This document shows positions 1-6,044 of a DNA stretch of 10,405 bases, piece by piece. The notes beneath the pieces were generated by a model that worked only from the letters and a program-made list of their open reading frames with translations, had not been told where the DNA came from and searched no databases. The position numbers and the translations under genes are program-made. The stretch is from contig DAOVFD010000030.1 in assembly GCA_030668565.1 (NCBI GenBank), positions 1 to 10,405 on the forward strand, given 5' to 3'. Every line of letters begins with the position of its first letter. Within the stretch, counting starts at the first letter, position 1. The DNA is from Microcaldota archaeon (GTDB taxonomy: Archaea; Micrarchaeota; Micrarchaeia; Anstonellales; Bilamarchaeaceae).

Positions 1-1139
1 AAATCCAAATCCTCTTTGCTCAAATCAGTTCTTACCATCATTCTGAGTCTTGCCTTTCCTTTTGCAACCATCGGGAAAACGATTGGCAGGGCATAAATCC
101 CTTCTTCAAACAGCCTCTTGCTCATCTTTCCTGCCTTTCCCTCATCATACGTCATGACAGGGGTTATCGGAGTAACACTCTCACCGATATCAAAACCAAG
201 CTCTTTCAGTCTTTTCTTGAAGTAATCAGTATTCTCCCACAATTTCTTCACAAGTTCATCGCTTTTTTCAAGAATCTCAAGCGCAGCAGTTGAAGCAGCG
301 ACAACAGAAGGCGGATGAGAAGCTGACAGAAGCCAGGTTCTTGACTTGTTAAGTAAATACTCCCTTACGGTTTTCGTACATGCAATAAATCCGCCCATCG
401 TTCCGAATCCTTTTGAAAATGTTCCCATGTCAACGTCCACTTTATCCTCTACTTTGAAATGATGTACTGTTCCTCTTCCATGAGGTCCCATCACGCCGTC
501 TCCGTGTGCATCGTCAACATAGAAGCAGGCATTATACTGCTCTACAACAGGAGCTATCTTGTCAAGGGGTGCAACATCTCCGTCCATCGAGAAAACCCCG
601 TCTGTTATTACAATAATTCTTGGAGGATTTTTTGCCTGTGCTTCTTTGAGTTTCTGTTCCAGATCACCAACATCTTTGTGCTTGTAAATATACCTGTCCG
701 CCTTTGTCAGTCTTATACCATTGATAATCGAACCGTGATTCAATTCATCAGAGATAACCGCGTCTCCGGGTCTGAGCAGTGCAGGAATGGCACCAGTATT
801 TGCCGTAAATCCGGTATTATAATATAGAGAATCCTCAGTGTGCTTGAATCTTGCAATTGTTTCTTCCAATTTCAAATGCAAATCCATGGTTCCTGCAATC
901 GGTCTTACGCTTCCTGAGCCTGCACCGTATTTCTTTATTGCTTCTATGGCTGCATTTTTTACACTCTCCTGATTCGAAAGACCGAGATAATTATTCGAGC
1001 AAAGCATGATTACCTTCTTTCCTGCAACCATTGAATGTGCTGCAGAAGGGCCTTCAAGTGTTTTTGGATTCCAGAGAAGGCTCTGCTCTTCAAGTTTTTC
1101 TAATTCCGCCTTTAAATCGTTCTGAAGCTGTTCATTCAT
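1..1139 (-). CDS. kbl: Alpha-oxoamine synthase, probable 2-amino-3-ketobutyrate CoA ligase (glycine C-acetyltransferase), C-terminus cut by window edge
   Basis: PLP-dependent fold-type I enzyme that condenses an acyl-CoA with an amino acid; the KBL reaction is glycine + acetyl-CoA to 2-amino-3-ketobutyrate, the second step of threonine breakdown in reverse. Translating the minus strand from ATG 1139 gives 379 residues with the family hallmarks: SNNYLGL near the N-terminus, SDELNHGS around residues 130-137 (His135 stacks on PLP), FSMDGD, VDDAHGDG (Asp209-His212) and FSKGFG with the Schiff-base lysine at Lys243. The frame is open to base 1. E. coli KBL is just under 400 residues, so only about 15-20 C-terminal residues should be missing. 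The start has a GAGGT site (1146-1150) six bases upstream and a TTTTAAA box further up. The family is certain. The substrate is not: AONS (biotin) and related synthases share all these motifs, and KBL is preferred because the VDDAHGDGVMG and GRGTVHHF segments look like the KBL group. No threonine dehydrogenase or biotin gene is visible. Confidence 0.9.
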   Translation of the reverse strand, partial: MNEQLQNDLKAELEKLEEQSLLWNPKTLEGPSAAHSMVAGKKVIMLCSNNYLGLSNQESVKNAAIEAIKKYGAGSGSVRPIAGTMDLHLKLEETIARFKHTEDSLYYNTGFTANTGAIPALLRPGDAVISDELNHGSIINGIRLTKADRYIYKHKDVGDLEQKLKEAQAKNPPRIIVITDGVFSMDGDVAPLDKIAPVVEQYNACFYVDDAHGDGVMGPHGRGTVHHFKVEDKVDVDMGTFSKGFGTMGGFIACTKTVREYLLNKSRTWLLSASHPPSVVAASTAALEILEKSDELVKKLWENTDYFKKRLKELGFDIGESVTPITPVMTYDEGKAGKMSKRLFEEGIYALPIVFPMVAKGKARLRMMVRTDLSKEDLD

Positions 1140-1173
1140 AATAAAACCTCTTTGGGTTGTATTAGAAATAGGG

Positions 1174-1181
1174 ATTTTAAA
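1174..1181 (-). promoter_or_regulatory. TATA-like element for the kbl-like gene
   Basis: The minus strand reads TTTAAAAT here, about 35-42 bases before ATG 1139. A start of transcription about 25 bases downstream would leave a short leader holding the GAGGT ribosome site at 1146-1150. Assigned by position and composition only. Confidence 0.35.
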
Positions 1182-1223
1182 GGTTTAGTATTTTCAACTT
1201 CGTCTAAAGCCGAAAATCAGGTA

Positions 1224-1742
1224 TTATACTGCGTCCTTCTGTTTTCTTTCTTTCAATTTTTCGTCGAGAGCAGTAAGCAGGTCTTTGTTTGCCGGTTTTA
1301 CTGCCAGCACCGTACCCCAGTCTTTTTCGTCTTTCTCTTTTATGGTGAAAAGATAAACCACTCTGCCGTCAGAATAAGTATCGGTCCCCATGAATCTAAC
1401 TCCTCTCCTGCTGAGGTCCTCTTTACCAACCCCTTCAGGAAGTTTCTCTTCTTCGGTTTCCTTGCCGAATTTCGTTCTGTTTCCGCCAAGTTCGTCCAAA
1501 ACACCGTTGGATGCAAAATATACCTCTAATCTAACATTAGCTTCGGCCATCCTTTTGGCCCTTTCTTCATGTGTTTCTTCAATCTTTCTCGGAGGATATC
1601 CACGGCAGTATACAGAACTCTGCTCCTCGAGAGGTTTCTGGCTTTTTAGATAGCTGTCCATCTTTGCCTGAAGTGCTGCCTTCCTGTTTCTGACAGAATC
1701 AGTAGAATTCTTTTTACCACTATTTTTAACCTCTGGACACAT
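1224..1742 (-). CDS. Hypothetical 172-residue charged protein
   Basis: Not recognised. It is rich in Lys and Glu, with no signal peptide or membrane segment, so probably cytosolic. Residues 1-70 look helical and charged, with only two cysteines in the whole protein (Cys2, Cys46). Residues 71-76 (RLEVYF) and 114-150, including VVYLFTIK and WGTVLAVKP, look like beta strands around an acidic loop (ETEEEK, 95-100). A basic-acidic helix closes the C-terminus (152-170). The ATG at 1742 lies 20-29 bases from a clear TATA box (1762-1771), so the message should be leaderless or nearly so, which supports both the start and a separate promoter. Opposite-strand frames over this region are Ser/Phe-rich and look like shadows. 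It sits between the tandem paralogues and kbl; no functional link can be read. Confidence 0.7.
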   Translation of the reverse strand: MCPEVKNSGKKNSTDSVRNRKAALQAKMDSYLKSQKPLEEQSSVYCRGYPPRKIEETHEERAKRMAEANVRLEVYFASNGVLDELGGNRTKFGKETEEEKLPEGVGKEDLSRRGVRFMGTDTYSDGRVVYLFTIKEKDEKDWGTVLAVKPANKDLLTALDEKLKERKQKDAV

Positions 1743-1761
1743 GATATTATTAGAGAAGAAG

Positions 1762-1771
1762 TATTTATAAA
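1762..1771 (-). promoter_or_regulatory. TATA box giving a near-leaderless transcript of the 172-residue gene
   Basis: The minus strand reads TTTATAAATA, close to the archaeal TATA consensus. Its centre is about 25 bases before the A of ATG 1742, the usual TATA-to-start-site distance, so transcription should begin at or next to the start codon. No Shine-Dalgarno site lies between them. Confidence 0.5.
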
Positions 1772-1830
1772 CATATCTATTTACTTTCTAACACGTTGTT
1801 TGTGAAGGTGCGAAGGAAAGAAAGAGAGCT

Positions 1831-2487
1831 TTATTCTACCTTCTTCGGGATGGCGGCAAATTCCTTGGGCCTTGGCTTCATCCACTCTGGCCAGTGGAAA
1901 GTTACTTCTCCCTCTGTTTGAGTGGTATAAACGGGAAGCTTATCTTTTGGAATACGTGCATCGTTGAAATCGATTTTATTTTCCTCTGGAATTTTTTCTG
2001 TCGGATTGATGCCTGGCGGCGGTGTTAGCCCCAACTCCTCATTGAGATTTTTCGAAAAAAGTTCTGCTAATGTTTCATTTTCCTCTCCATAAAACGAGAA
2101 GCTCCAGCTTGAAAGTGACTTTTTAATTTCCGGTGTCATGTTTGAATTTACCAATTCGCTTACATTCTTCACAAAATCCGCCTTGTTCGCTTCGAGCGAT
2201 TTCTTGATTCCTTCAGGGTCAGCAACTGCTACCTTGACTGTTTTCCCCTTAACATCTATCCTGAAAAGAGCAGGAGCGTTATCTATAAGTTCCTGTGCCC
2301 CCTCCATATTTCCCTTTTTCACTTCCTCCATTATCTCTTTTTTGCAATCAACCGCCATTTTTTTTAGGTCATTAAGCACGCCGTTTACCACACTATCATA
2401 CCCTCTTTCAAGCGCTTTCTTTACAGATTCCGGCTTAATAGTGGTCAATGGAATTCCTTCTTTTTTAAGTTTCTCCTTTAATACCAT
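1831..2487 (-). CDS. Tandem paralogue A, unknown family (218 residues)
   Basis: Not recognised. It aligns over nearly its full length with the upstream gene at 2508-3233, with about four residues in ten identical by eye, so the two are a tandem duplication. Shared blocks in order: IPLxTIKPExV (12-22), GYDxVV (29-34), KKG plus AQxLIDNAP (57-72), a strand FxID (75-78), GIKKxLxANKxxFV (93-106), WxFxFxG (128-134), LAEL then NxNEELG (140-153), and a C-terminal box KLPVYxTQT...WPxW...PRPKE (183-209). It looks like a mixed alpha/beta cytosolic protein: no signal peptide, no membrane segment, one cysteine (Cys48). I chose ATG 2487 over the in-frame ATG 2499 because GGTGA (2493-2497) stands exactly five bases before it, as in paralogue B. 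The gap from B is 20 bases, so they are probably co-transcribed. Confidence 0.75.
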   Translation of the reverse strand: MVLKEKLKKEGIPLTTIKPESVKKALERGYDSVVNGVLNDLKKMAVDCKKEIMEEVKKGNMEGAQELIDNAPALFRIDVKGKTVKVAVADPEGIKKSLEANKADFVKNVSELVNSNMTPEIKKSLSSWSFSFYGEENETLAELFSKNLNEELGLTPPPGINPTEKIPEENKIDFNDARIPKDKLPVYTTQTEGEVTFHWPEWMKPRPKEFAAIPKKVE

Positions 2488-2492
2488 AATAT

Positions 2493-2497
2493 TCACC
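2493..2497 (-). promoter_or_regulatory. Shine-Dalgarno site GGTGA deciding the start of paralogue A
   Basis: The minus strand reads GGTGA followed by five bases and ATG 2487. An upstream in-frame ATG at 2499 overlaps this site and would have no ribosome site of its own, so the downstream ATG is preferred. Confidence 0.55.
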
Positions 2498-2507
2498 ATT
2501 CTATTTT

Positions 2508-3233
2508 TTATGATAATTTTTTTCTCCTTTTTCTCGGAACAACAGCAAATAATTCTTCCTTGGGCCTTGGTTCAATCCATCCCGGCCAGAGGATAGTTAC
2601 CTTTCTATTTGTTTGAGTGGCATAGACTGGAAGTTTGCCTTTTATGACCGTTGCGTCAGTGAATTTGATTTTCTTTTTTTTCGGAATCTCATCAGCAGAC
2701 GTACCCGGTTTGATGCCCTTTGGTACATTTATACCAAGTTCCTCATTGAAATTTTTCACAAGAAGCTCTGCCAATTTTCCGGTAATCACATTTTGCTCTT
2801 TGGTGCCCCCTTTGAATTCGAAGCCCCAGCTTATGGATACTGTTGTGATTTCGGTTGTTATATTGGTTTTTACTATCCTGTCTACCTCTTCAACAAATTT
2901 CTTTTTATTTGCATTGAGCAGTTTTTTAATCCCCGCCAGGTCAGCAATTGATACATTTCCATCATTATCTATTTTAAAAAAAAGCGGTGCATTGTCTATA
3001 AGAGCCTGTGCTTTTTTCCATTTTCCTTTTTTAGTTTCCGCTGTTATCTTATTTTCGTATTCAGATGCCATTTTGTCGAGGTCTGCAAGTACTGCCCCAA
3101 CAACAGCATCATATCCTTTCTCAAGTGTCTTCATCACGTTCTCTGGTTTAATAGTTTTCAGTGGAATCTCTTTTTCTATCTTAGGTTTTTCCTTCTTAGG
3201 TTTTTTCTTTAATCTTGGGCCTTTACCTGCCAT
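2508..3233 (-). CDS. Tandem paralogue B, unknown family (241 residues)
   Basis: Not recognised; the larger copy of the duplicated pair (see 1831-2487). It differs by a lysine-rich N-terminal extension (residues 6-22, with PRLKKKPKKEKPK), an insertion around 142-150, a longer segment before IPKKKKIKF (178-191) and a basic tail (RKRRKKL, 234-240). The common core is IPLKTIKPENV (23-33), GYDAVV (40-45), AQALIDNAP (75-83), GIKKLLNANKKKFV (101-114), WGFEFKGG (136-143), LAELLVKNFNEELG (155-168) and LPVYATQT...WPGW...PRPKE (201-226). There are no cysteines and no membrane segments. The two basic ends suggest binding to nucleic acid or another acidic surface, which is inference. An in-frame GTG at 3245 could extend it by four residues, but GGTGA (3239-3243) sits five bases before ATG 3233. 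It follows the exported-protein gene with a five-base gap. Confidence 0.75.
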   Translation of the reverse strand: MAGKGPRLKKKPKKEKPKIEKEIPLKTIKPENVMKTLEKGYDAVVGAVLADLDKMASEYENKITAETKKGKWKKAQALIDNAPLFFKIDNDGNVSIADLAGIKKLLNANKKKFVEEVDRIVKTNITTEITTVSISWGFEFKGGTKEQNVITGKLAELLVKNFNEELGINVPKGIKPGTSADEIPKKKKIKFTDATVIKGKLPVYATQTNRKVTILWPGWIEPRPKEELFAVVPRKRRKKLS

Positions 3234-3238
3234 TACCT

Positions 3239-3243
3239 TCACC
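3239..3243 (-). promoter_or_regulatory. Shine-Dalgarno site GGTGA deciding the start of paralogue B
   Basis: The minus strand reads GGTGA, overlapping the TGA stop of the upstream gene, with five bases to ATG 3233. The same spacing precedes paralogue A, so the leader was probably duplicated with the gene or is the standard site in this genome. Confidence 0.55.
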
Positions 3244-4192
3244 ACTTCTTACTCTCATCCTTCTCTTTATAAACATTATCTTCTTCCGCAATGGCAGTAT
3301 CTATTTTCCCTTCCTTAGCCACTTTTATCCTGTATTTCTTCTTTCCTATTTGAACTTTCAGAAAGTTCTTTTCCTCTTTAATCGAGATATCTCCCTTTAC
3401 CCATTCATCCGATTCGTATGGCAGCGTTATGAATTTGTCCTTTGCGGATTCCACAAGTACGATATTTTCCTCTCCCTCTTTGATAAGCACTATCAATCCT
3501 TTGTAGGTTGTCATTGCCACTTTGCCCATAGGAGGATATTTGGCAGTGAAGGCGCAACTGGCATTTGCTGAGGGCATCAAAGGAACCTCCCACAGCTCGC
3601 CAAAACGTGTGAAAAGATAGAGTTTATCACATTCATTATCAAAAACAATAAGGCTGAGAAGGATACCATGCTTGCTTATGGGACTTATATCAAGCCCCAC
3701 TATGTTTGCAACTACAAGCTCATCGCCGATGGCTCCAAGCATTACATGGTCTTCGAATGCCCTGATGCCACCAAGTGTTATCAAGACATGGGTCTGGGTT
3801 ATAATATAGCTCCGAGCGTCTCCACATATTATCTCTTCAGGAGAACCAACGCCCTCCAGCTTGTTCAGGTTTATCTTTACTTCCTTCTTACCCTTTATTT
3901 CATTTTCACTTTCATAGGTTAGGCTCCACTCCTTTTCGTTGAATGTGCATGTTCCTTTGCTCCACGCTTCCTCCAGAGAGTTATCCTTAACAATTTTATC
4001 CTTAGCGATTTCCGGAGTAGGATTCTTAGGTGCTTTTTCCGCCCGTGCTGCCGGGCAGGAGGTTAGTGAAAGGGAAAGAAGAGGAGGGATTAGTGCTCCA
4101 AATAATTTTTTCCCTATGTTTCTGGTCCTCTTTTTAGAACCTTTGCGATTAGGATTTGTCTTCTCCGCTCTGATTGTTTCCCTCCTGCTCAT
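3239..4192 (-). CDS. Putative exported or lipid-anchored beta-rich protein (317 residues)
   Basis: No family recognised. The N-terminus has an unusually long basic stretch (residues 3-29, many Lys/Arg), a hydrophobic core FGALIPPLLSLSLTS (31-45) and then Cys46. L43-T44-S45-C46 fits a lipobox, while AARA at 48-51 could instead be a signal peptidase I site; either way the mature part should face outward. The rest is rich in alternating strands with small turns (for example IITQTHVLITLGG, GDELVVANIVG, KLYLFTRFGELWEVPL, KGLIVLIKEG, FLKVQIGKKKYRIKVA), resembling a beta-propeller or stacked beta sheets, though no named repeat is clear. It ends in a charged tail. M1 is the only early Met. A TTTAAA box lies about 25 bases before the ATG, implying a near-leaderless message. 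Paralogue B follows after five bases, so the three genes are probably one unit. Confidence 0.75.
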   Translation of the reverse strand: MSRRETIRAEKTNPNRKGSKKRTRNIGKKLFGALIPPLLSLSLTSCPAARAEKAPKNPTPEIAKDKIVKDNSLEEAWSKGTCTFNEKEWSLTYESENEIKGKKEVKINLNKLEGVGSPEEIICGDARSYIITQTHVLITLGGIRAFEDHVMLGAIGDELVVANIVGLDISPISKHGILLSLIVFDNECDKLYLFTRFGELWEVPLMPSANASCAFTAKYPPMGKVAMTTYKGLIVLIKEGEENIVLVESAKDKFITLPYESDEWVKGDISIKEEKNFLKVQIGKKKYRIKVAKEGKIDTAIAEEDNVYKEKDESKKW

Positions 4193-4211
4193 GTTATTAC
4201 TTTAATTGAAA

Positions 4212-4223
4212 CAATTTAAAAAT
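4212..4223 (-). promoter_or_regulatory. TATA-like element before the exported-protein gene
   Basis: The minus strand reads ATTTTTAAATTG with the TTTAAA core (4215-4220) centred about 25 bases before ATG 4192. It lies wholly in the 32-base gap after the PDO-like gene, so the exported-protein and paralogue genes can be transcribed on their own, probably without a leader. Confidence 0.45.
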
Positions 4224-4224
4224 A

Positions 4225-4845
4225 CTATACTATCTTTTTGACAAGCTGGTGCAGGGTACGGACCCCTGTAAAAGCAAGTTTTCCGTTTATAACAGTTGCT
4301 GGGGTCTCCCCTATTCCGTATTTTTTAATCAATTCGGGGAAAAGAAAGGCGTCCACCATATCTGCAGTAACATTCTCGTTGATTATCGCTATGTCATGGG
4401 CTACCTTTACGGCAATTGGTGAATATGTGCATGCAGGCATTTCGAATACCTGGATTCTTGTTTTTTTCTTAATCGCCTTTGCCTGCTTTGCAACCTTGGG
4501 ATTTATTCTCTGTCTGGCTCCTGATGCTTCCAGAACGTCCATTATGAATATTGGGAACTGGTATCCTGAAGGAAATCCGAAAAATCTTATCTTTCCTTTC
4601 TGCTCCCCGTCTATCATTATTACCGGACCATTGGTTATGCCTTCGCTTTTTGCCTTCCTGGAGTCCACTCTATATTTTTCAAGCGAAAGTTTTCCGTTCA
4701 GTGAAACTATCTCATTCATTGCCATTTCAATCTCTTTTTCAACTTTGGGGTATCTCCCTGATGTGAAAAGCAGAATCCTCACTGGCTTTTTCAATTCTGA
4801 AAGTGAGCCGGAAATCGTTTTTTTCAGTTTCTTGCTGAGCGCCAT
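4225..4845 (-). CDS. Tandem thioredoxin-fold protein, protein disulfide oxidoreductase-like, with a single cysteine
   Basis: The 206 residues read as two thioredoxin-like units, the plan and size of archaeal protein disulfide oxidoreductase (PDO, about 220-230 residues). The first unit has the strand VRILLFTSG (22-30) where an active-site motif would follow, and GPVIMIDG (73-80) with the likely cis-Pro74. The second has TRIQVFEMPACTYSPIAVKVAHDIA (129-153) and GETPATVINGKLAF (179-192) with the likely cis-Pro182. PDO normally carries CxxC in its units. Here the first site reads SGRY with no cysteine, and the second reads C139-T-Y-S142, so only one cysteine remains in the protein. It therefore probably cannot run a standard dithiol cycle; a monothiol, glutaredoxin-like, isomerase or purely structural role is inferred. 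There is no signal peptide. The ATG follows GTGAT by six bases. It is first in the minus-strand block and diverges from 4917-6029. Confidence 0.8.
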   Translation of the reverse strand: MALSKKLKKTISGSLSELKKPVRILLFTSGRYPKVEKEIEMAMNEIVSLNGKLSLEKYRVDSRKAKSEGITNGPVIMIDGEQKGKIRFFGFPSGYQFPIFIMDVLEASGARQRINPKVAKQAKAIKKKTRIQVFEMPACTYSPIAVKVAHDIAIINENVTADMVDAFLFPELIKKYGIGETPATVINGKLAFTGVRTLHQLVKKIV

Positions 4846-4878
4846 CCTTTTATCACGGAATAAATAACCTGCATCGCT

Positions 4879-4884
4879 TTATAA
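4879..4884. promoter_or_regulatory. Shared TTATAA core of a divergent promoter
   Basis: The only good TATA core in the 71-base gap between divergent genes is the palindrome TTATAA. It is centred about 35 bases from each start codon (ATG 4845 on the minus strand, ATG 4917 on the plus strand). Initiation 25-27 bases away in either direction would leave leaders of about 10 bases holding GTGAT (minus) or AGGTG (plus). One TATA element may therefore serve both genes. Confidence 0.45.
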
Positions 4885-4916
4885 GTGTTTTCTTCCTTTC
4901 TCTTATAGGTGTTGTA

Positions 4917-6029
4917 ATGGCTCAGATAAAAGCTGAAGTTCAGAAAATGAACGCCAAAATCGCTTCTAAAAAAATCAAATCCTTCACAAAACAAAAAGAA
5001 GTCAGGGATATCGTAATTCCCGTCCCGCTTCTTGAAAAAGGCAAATACCTGGTCGTAACCATACCTGCGGAAGCAGTCAGGGATATACTTGATAAGGCAT
5101 CAGGACTTCCTCCCAAGGAAAGGGTTGATTTCATTAACGGCTGGATAAAGGATAACATCCACATGGCAATAGATGAATATGTGGAGAACGGAAAAAAAAA
5201 GTTTACGGTTGGCACTACCGCCCCGAAGATAAAGGCAACACCAACAAAAGTATTCAAGCCGATACCCACTTCAAAAACAGCAGCTAAAGTAGCAAAGGCA
5301 GCTAAGCTTAAAGCTGAAAAGGAGAAGAAATTTCTTAGTTCAGGAGAAGCTGAAAAATTAATTGATGAGCTGGAAGTTTATGGGAGCTGGGTAAAGGAAT
5401 ATAAAATCTCAGGTTATGTCACTACATTTAAGCATTATAAGCAGCTTTACGAAGCTGGAGCACTTACACCCGGAGACAAGGAAAATTTTAATATATTCAA
5501 AAAGGAAATAGACGGAGTTATAGGTAAAATCCAGGAGGCAGAAAAGAAGGAGGCCCTTAAGCCAGCAGCGCCACTAACAGCTAAACCAACAGTTACAAAG
5601 CCATCGAAACCGAAAATTACCACAGGACCTGCAATTTCGAAGGGACCAGGTGCTCTTGGAAAAACCAAAAAACCTAAAAAAGAGGAACCAAAAAAGAAAG
5701 TCAAAACCATAAAGATAGGAGTCAATTCCAAAGGGGTCGAACAAAACGAAAAGGCAAAATCCAAGAATAAGGGATTTGTTCTTAATCTTTCAGGTAAAGG
5801 TGTTGATGAGTTGAAGGGCATTAAACTGGATATAAGATTCAACATAACTGAAAAGGAACTGAAGATGAGCGGAGGTGCGCTAAAGAAAGTAGTTGATGAC
5901 CTGGCCAAAAAAGTGATGAAGCAATTGAAGGAAACGGGACTCAAAGATGATTACTTAGTCAGCATGTATTATACTTTTCATCTAAAAAGGGAAATAAAAA
6001 TCCAGATAAAGAATACGGTATTGAAATAG
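4917..6029 (+). CDS. Hypothetical three-module lysine-rich protein (370 residues)
   Basis: Not recognised. Three probably folded modules are joined by low-complexity Lys/Pro/Ala/Thr linkers. Module 1 (about 28-100) has strands IVIPVPLL and KYLVVTIP and a helical stretch with PPKERVDFINGWIKDNIHMAIDEYV. Module 2 (about 137-212) is helical, with aromatic residues (YGSWVKEYKISGY, FKHYKQLYEAG). Module 3 (about 285-370) has GFVLNLSG, LDIRFNITEKEL, an amphipathic helix 321-340 and a final strand pair (LVSMYYTFHL, EIKIQIKN). Linkers span 101-136 and 213-284; the second carries repeated KP and TKP units. There is no cysteine, signal peptide or membrane segment. The beads-on-string plan suggests a scaffold or adaptor, which is inference only. 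ATG 4917 follows AGGTG. The zinc protein gene starts 15 bases after its stop, so the two are probably co-transcribed. Confidence 0.75.
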   Translation: MAQIKAEVQKMNAKIASKKIKSFTKQKEVRDIVIPVPLLEKGKYLVVTIPAEAVRDILDKASGLPPKERVDFINGWIKDNIHMAIDEYVENGKKKFTVGTTAPKIKATPTKVFKPIPTSKTAAKVAKAAKLKAEKEKKFLSSGEAEKLIDELEVYGSWVKEYKISGYVTTFKHYKQLYEAGALTPGDKENFNIFKKEIDGVIGKIQEAEKKEALKPAAPLTAKPTVTKPSKPKITTGPAISKGPGALGKTKKPKKEEPKKKVKTIKIGVNSKGVEQNEKAKSKNKGFVLNLSGKGVDELKGIKLDIRFNITEKELKMSGGALKKVVDDLAKKVMKQLKETGLKDDYLVSMYYTFHLKREIKIQIKNTVLK

Positions 6030-6044
6030 AAATGAGAAGATAAG

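Noticed and set aside
1152..1653. Plus-strand frames over the 172-residue gene
   Set aside because: Phe/Ser-rich shadows; the minus-strand frame has a TATA box at the right distance and a normal charged composition.
1804..1830. Pyrimidine-rich minus-strand stretch after paralogue A as a terminator
   Set aside because: No run of five or more T and no hairpin; it may end transcription but the sequence does not show it.
2138..2596. Plus-strand open frame opposite paralogue A
   Set aside because: Same Ser/Phe-rich shadow composition; it runs through the junction of two minus-strand genes.
2635..3318. Long plus-strand open frame of 227 codons opposite paralogue B
   Set aside because: Its product is Ser/Phe-rich without domain logic, as expected from the antisense of a Lys/Glu-rich gene; the minus-strand gene has a paralogue and a ribosome site.
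5850..6029. Possible relation of the C-terminal module of the three-module protein to the tandem paralogues
   Set aside because: Only short K/V/D-rich helix similarity; none of the conserved paralogue blocks is present.
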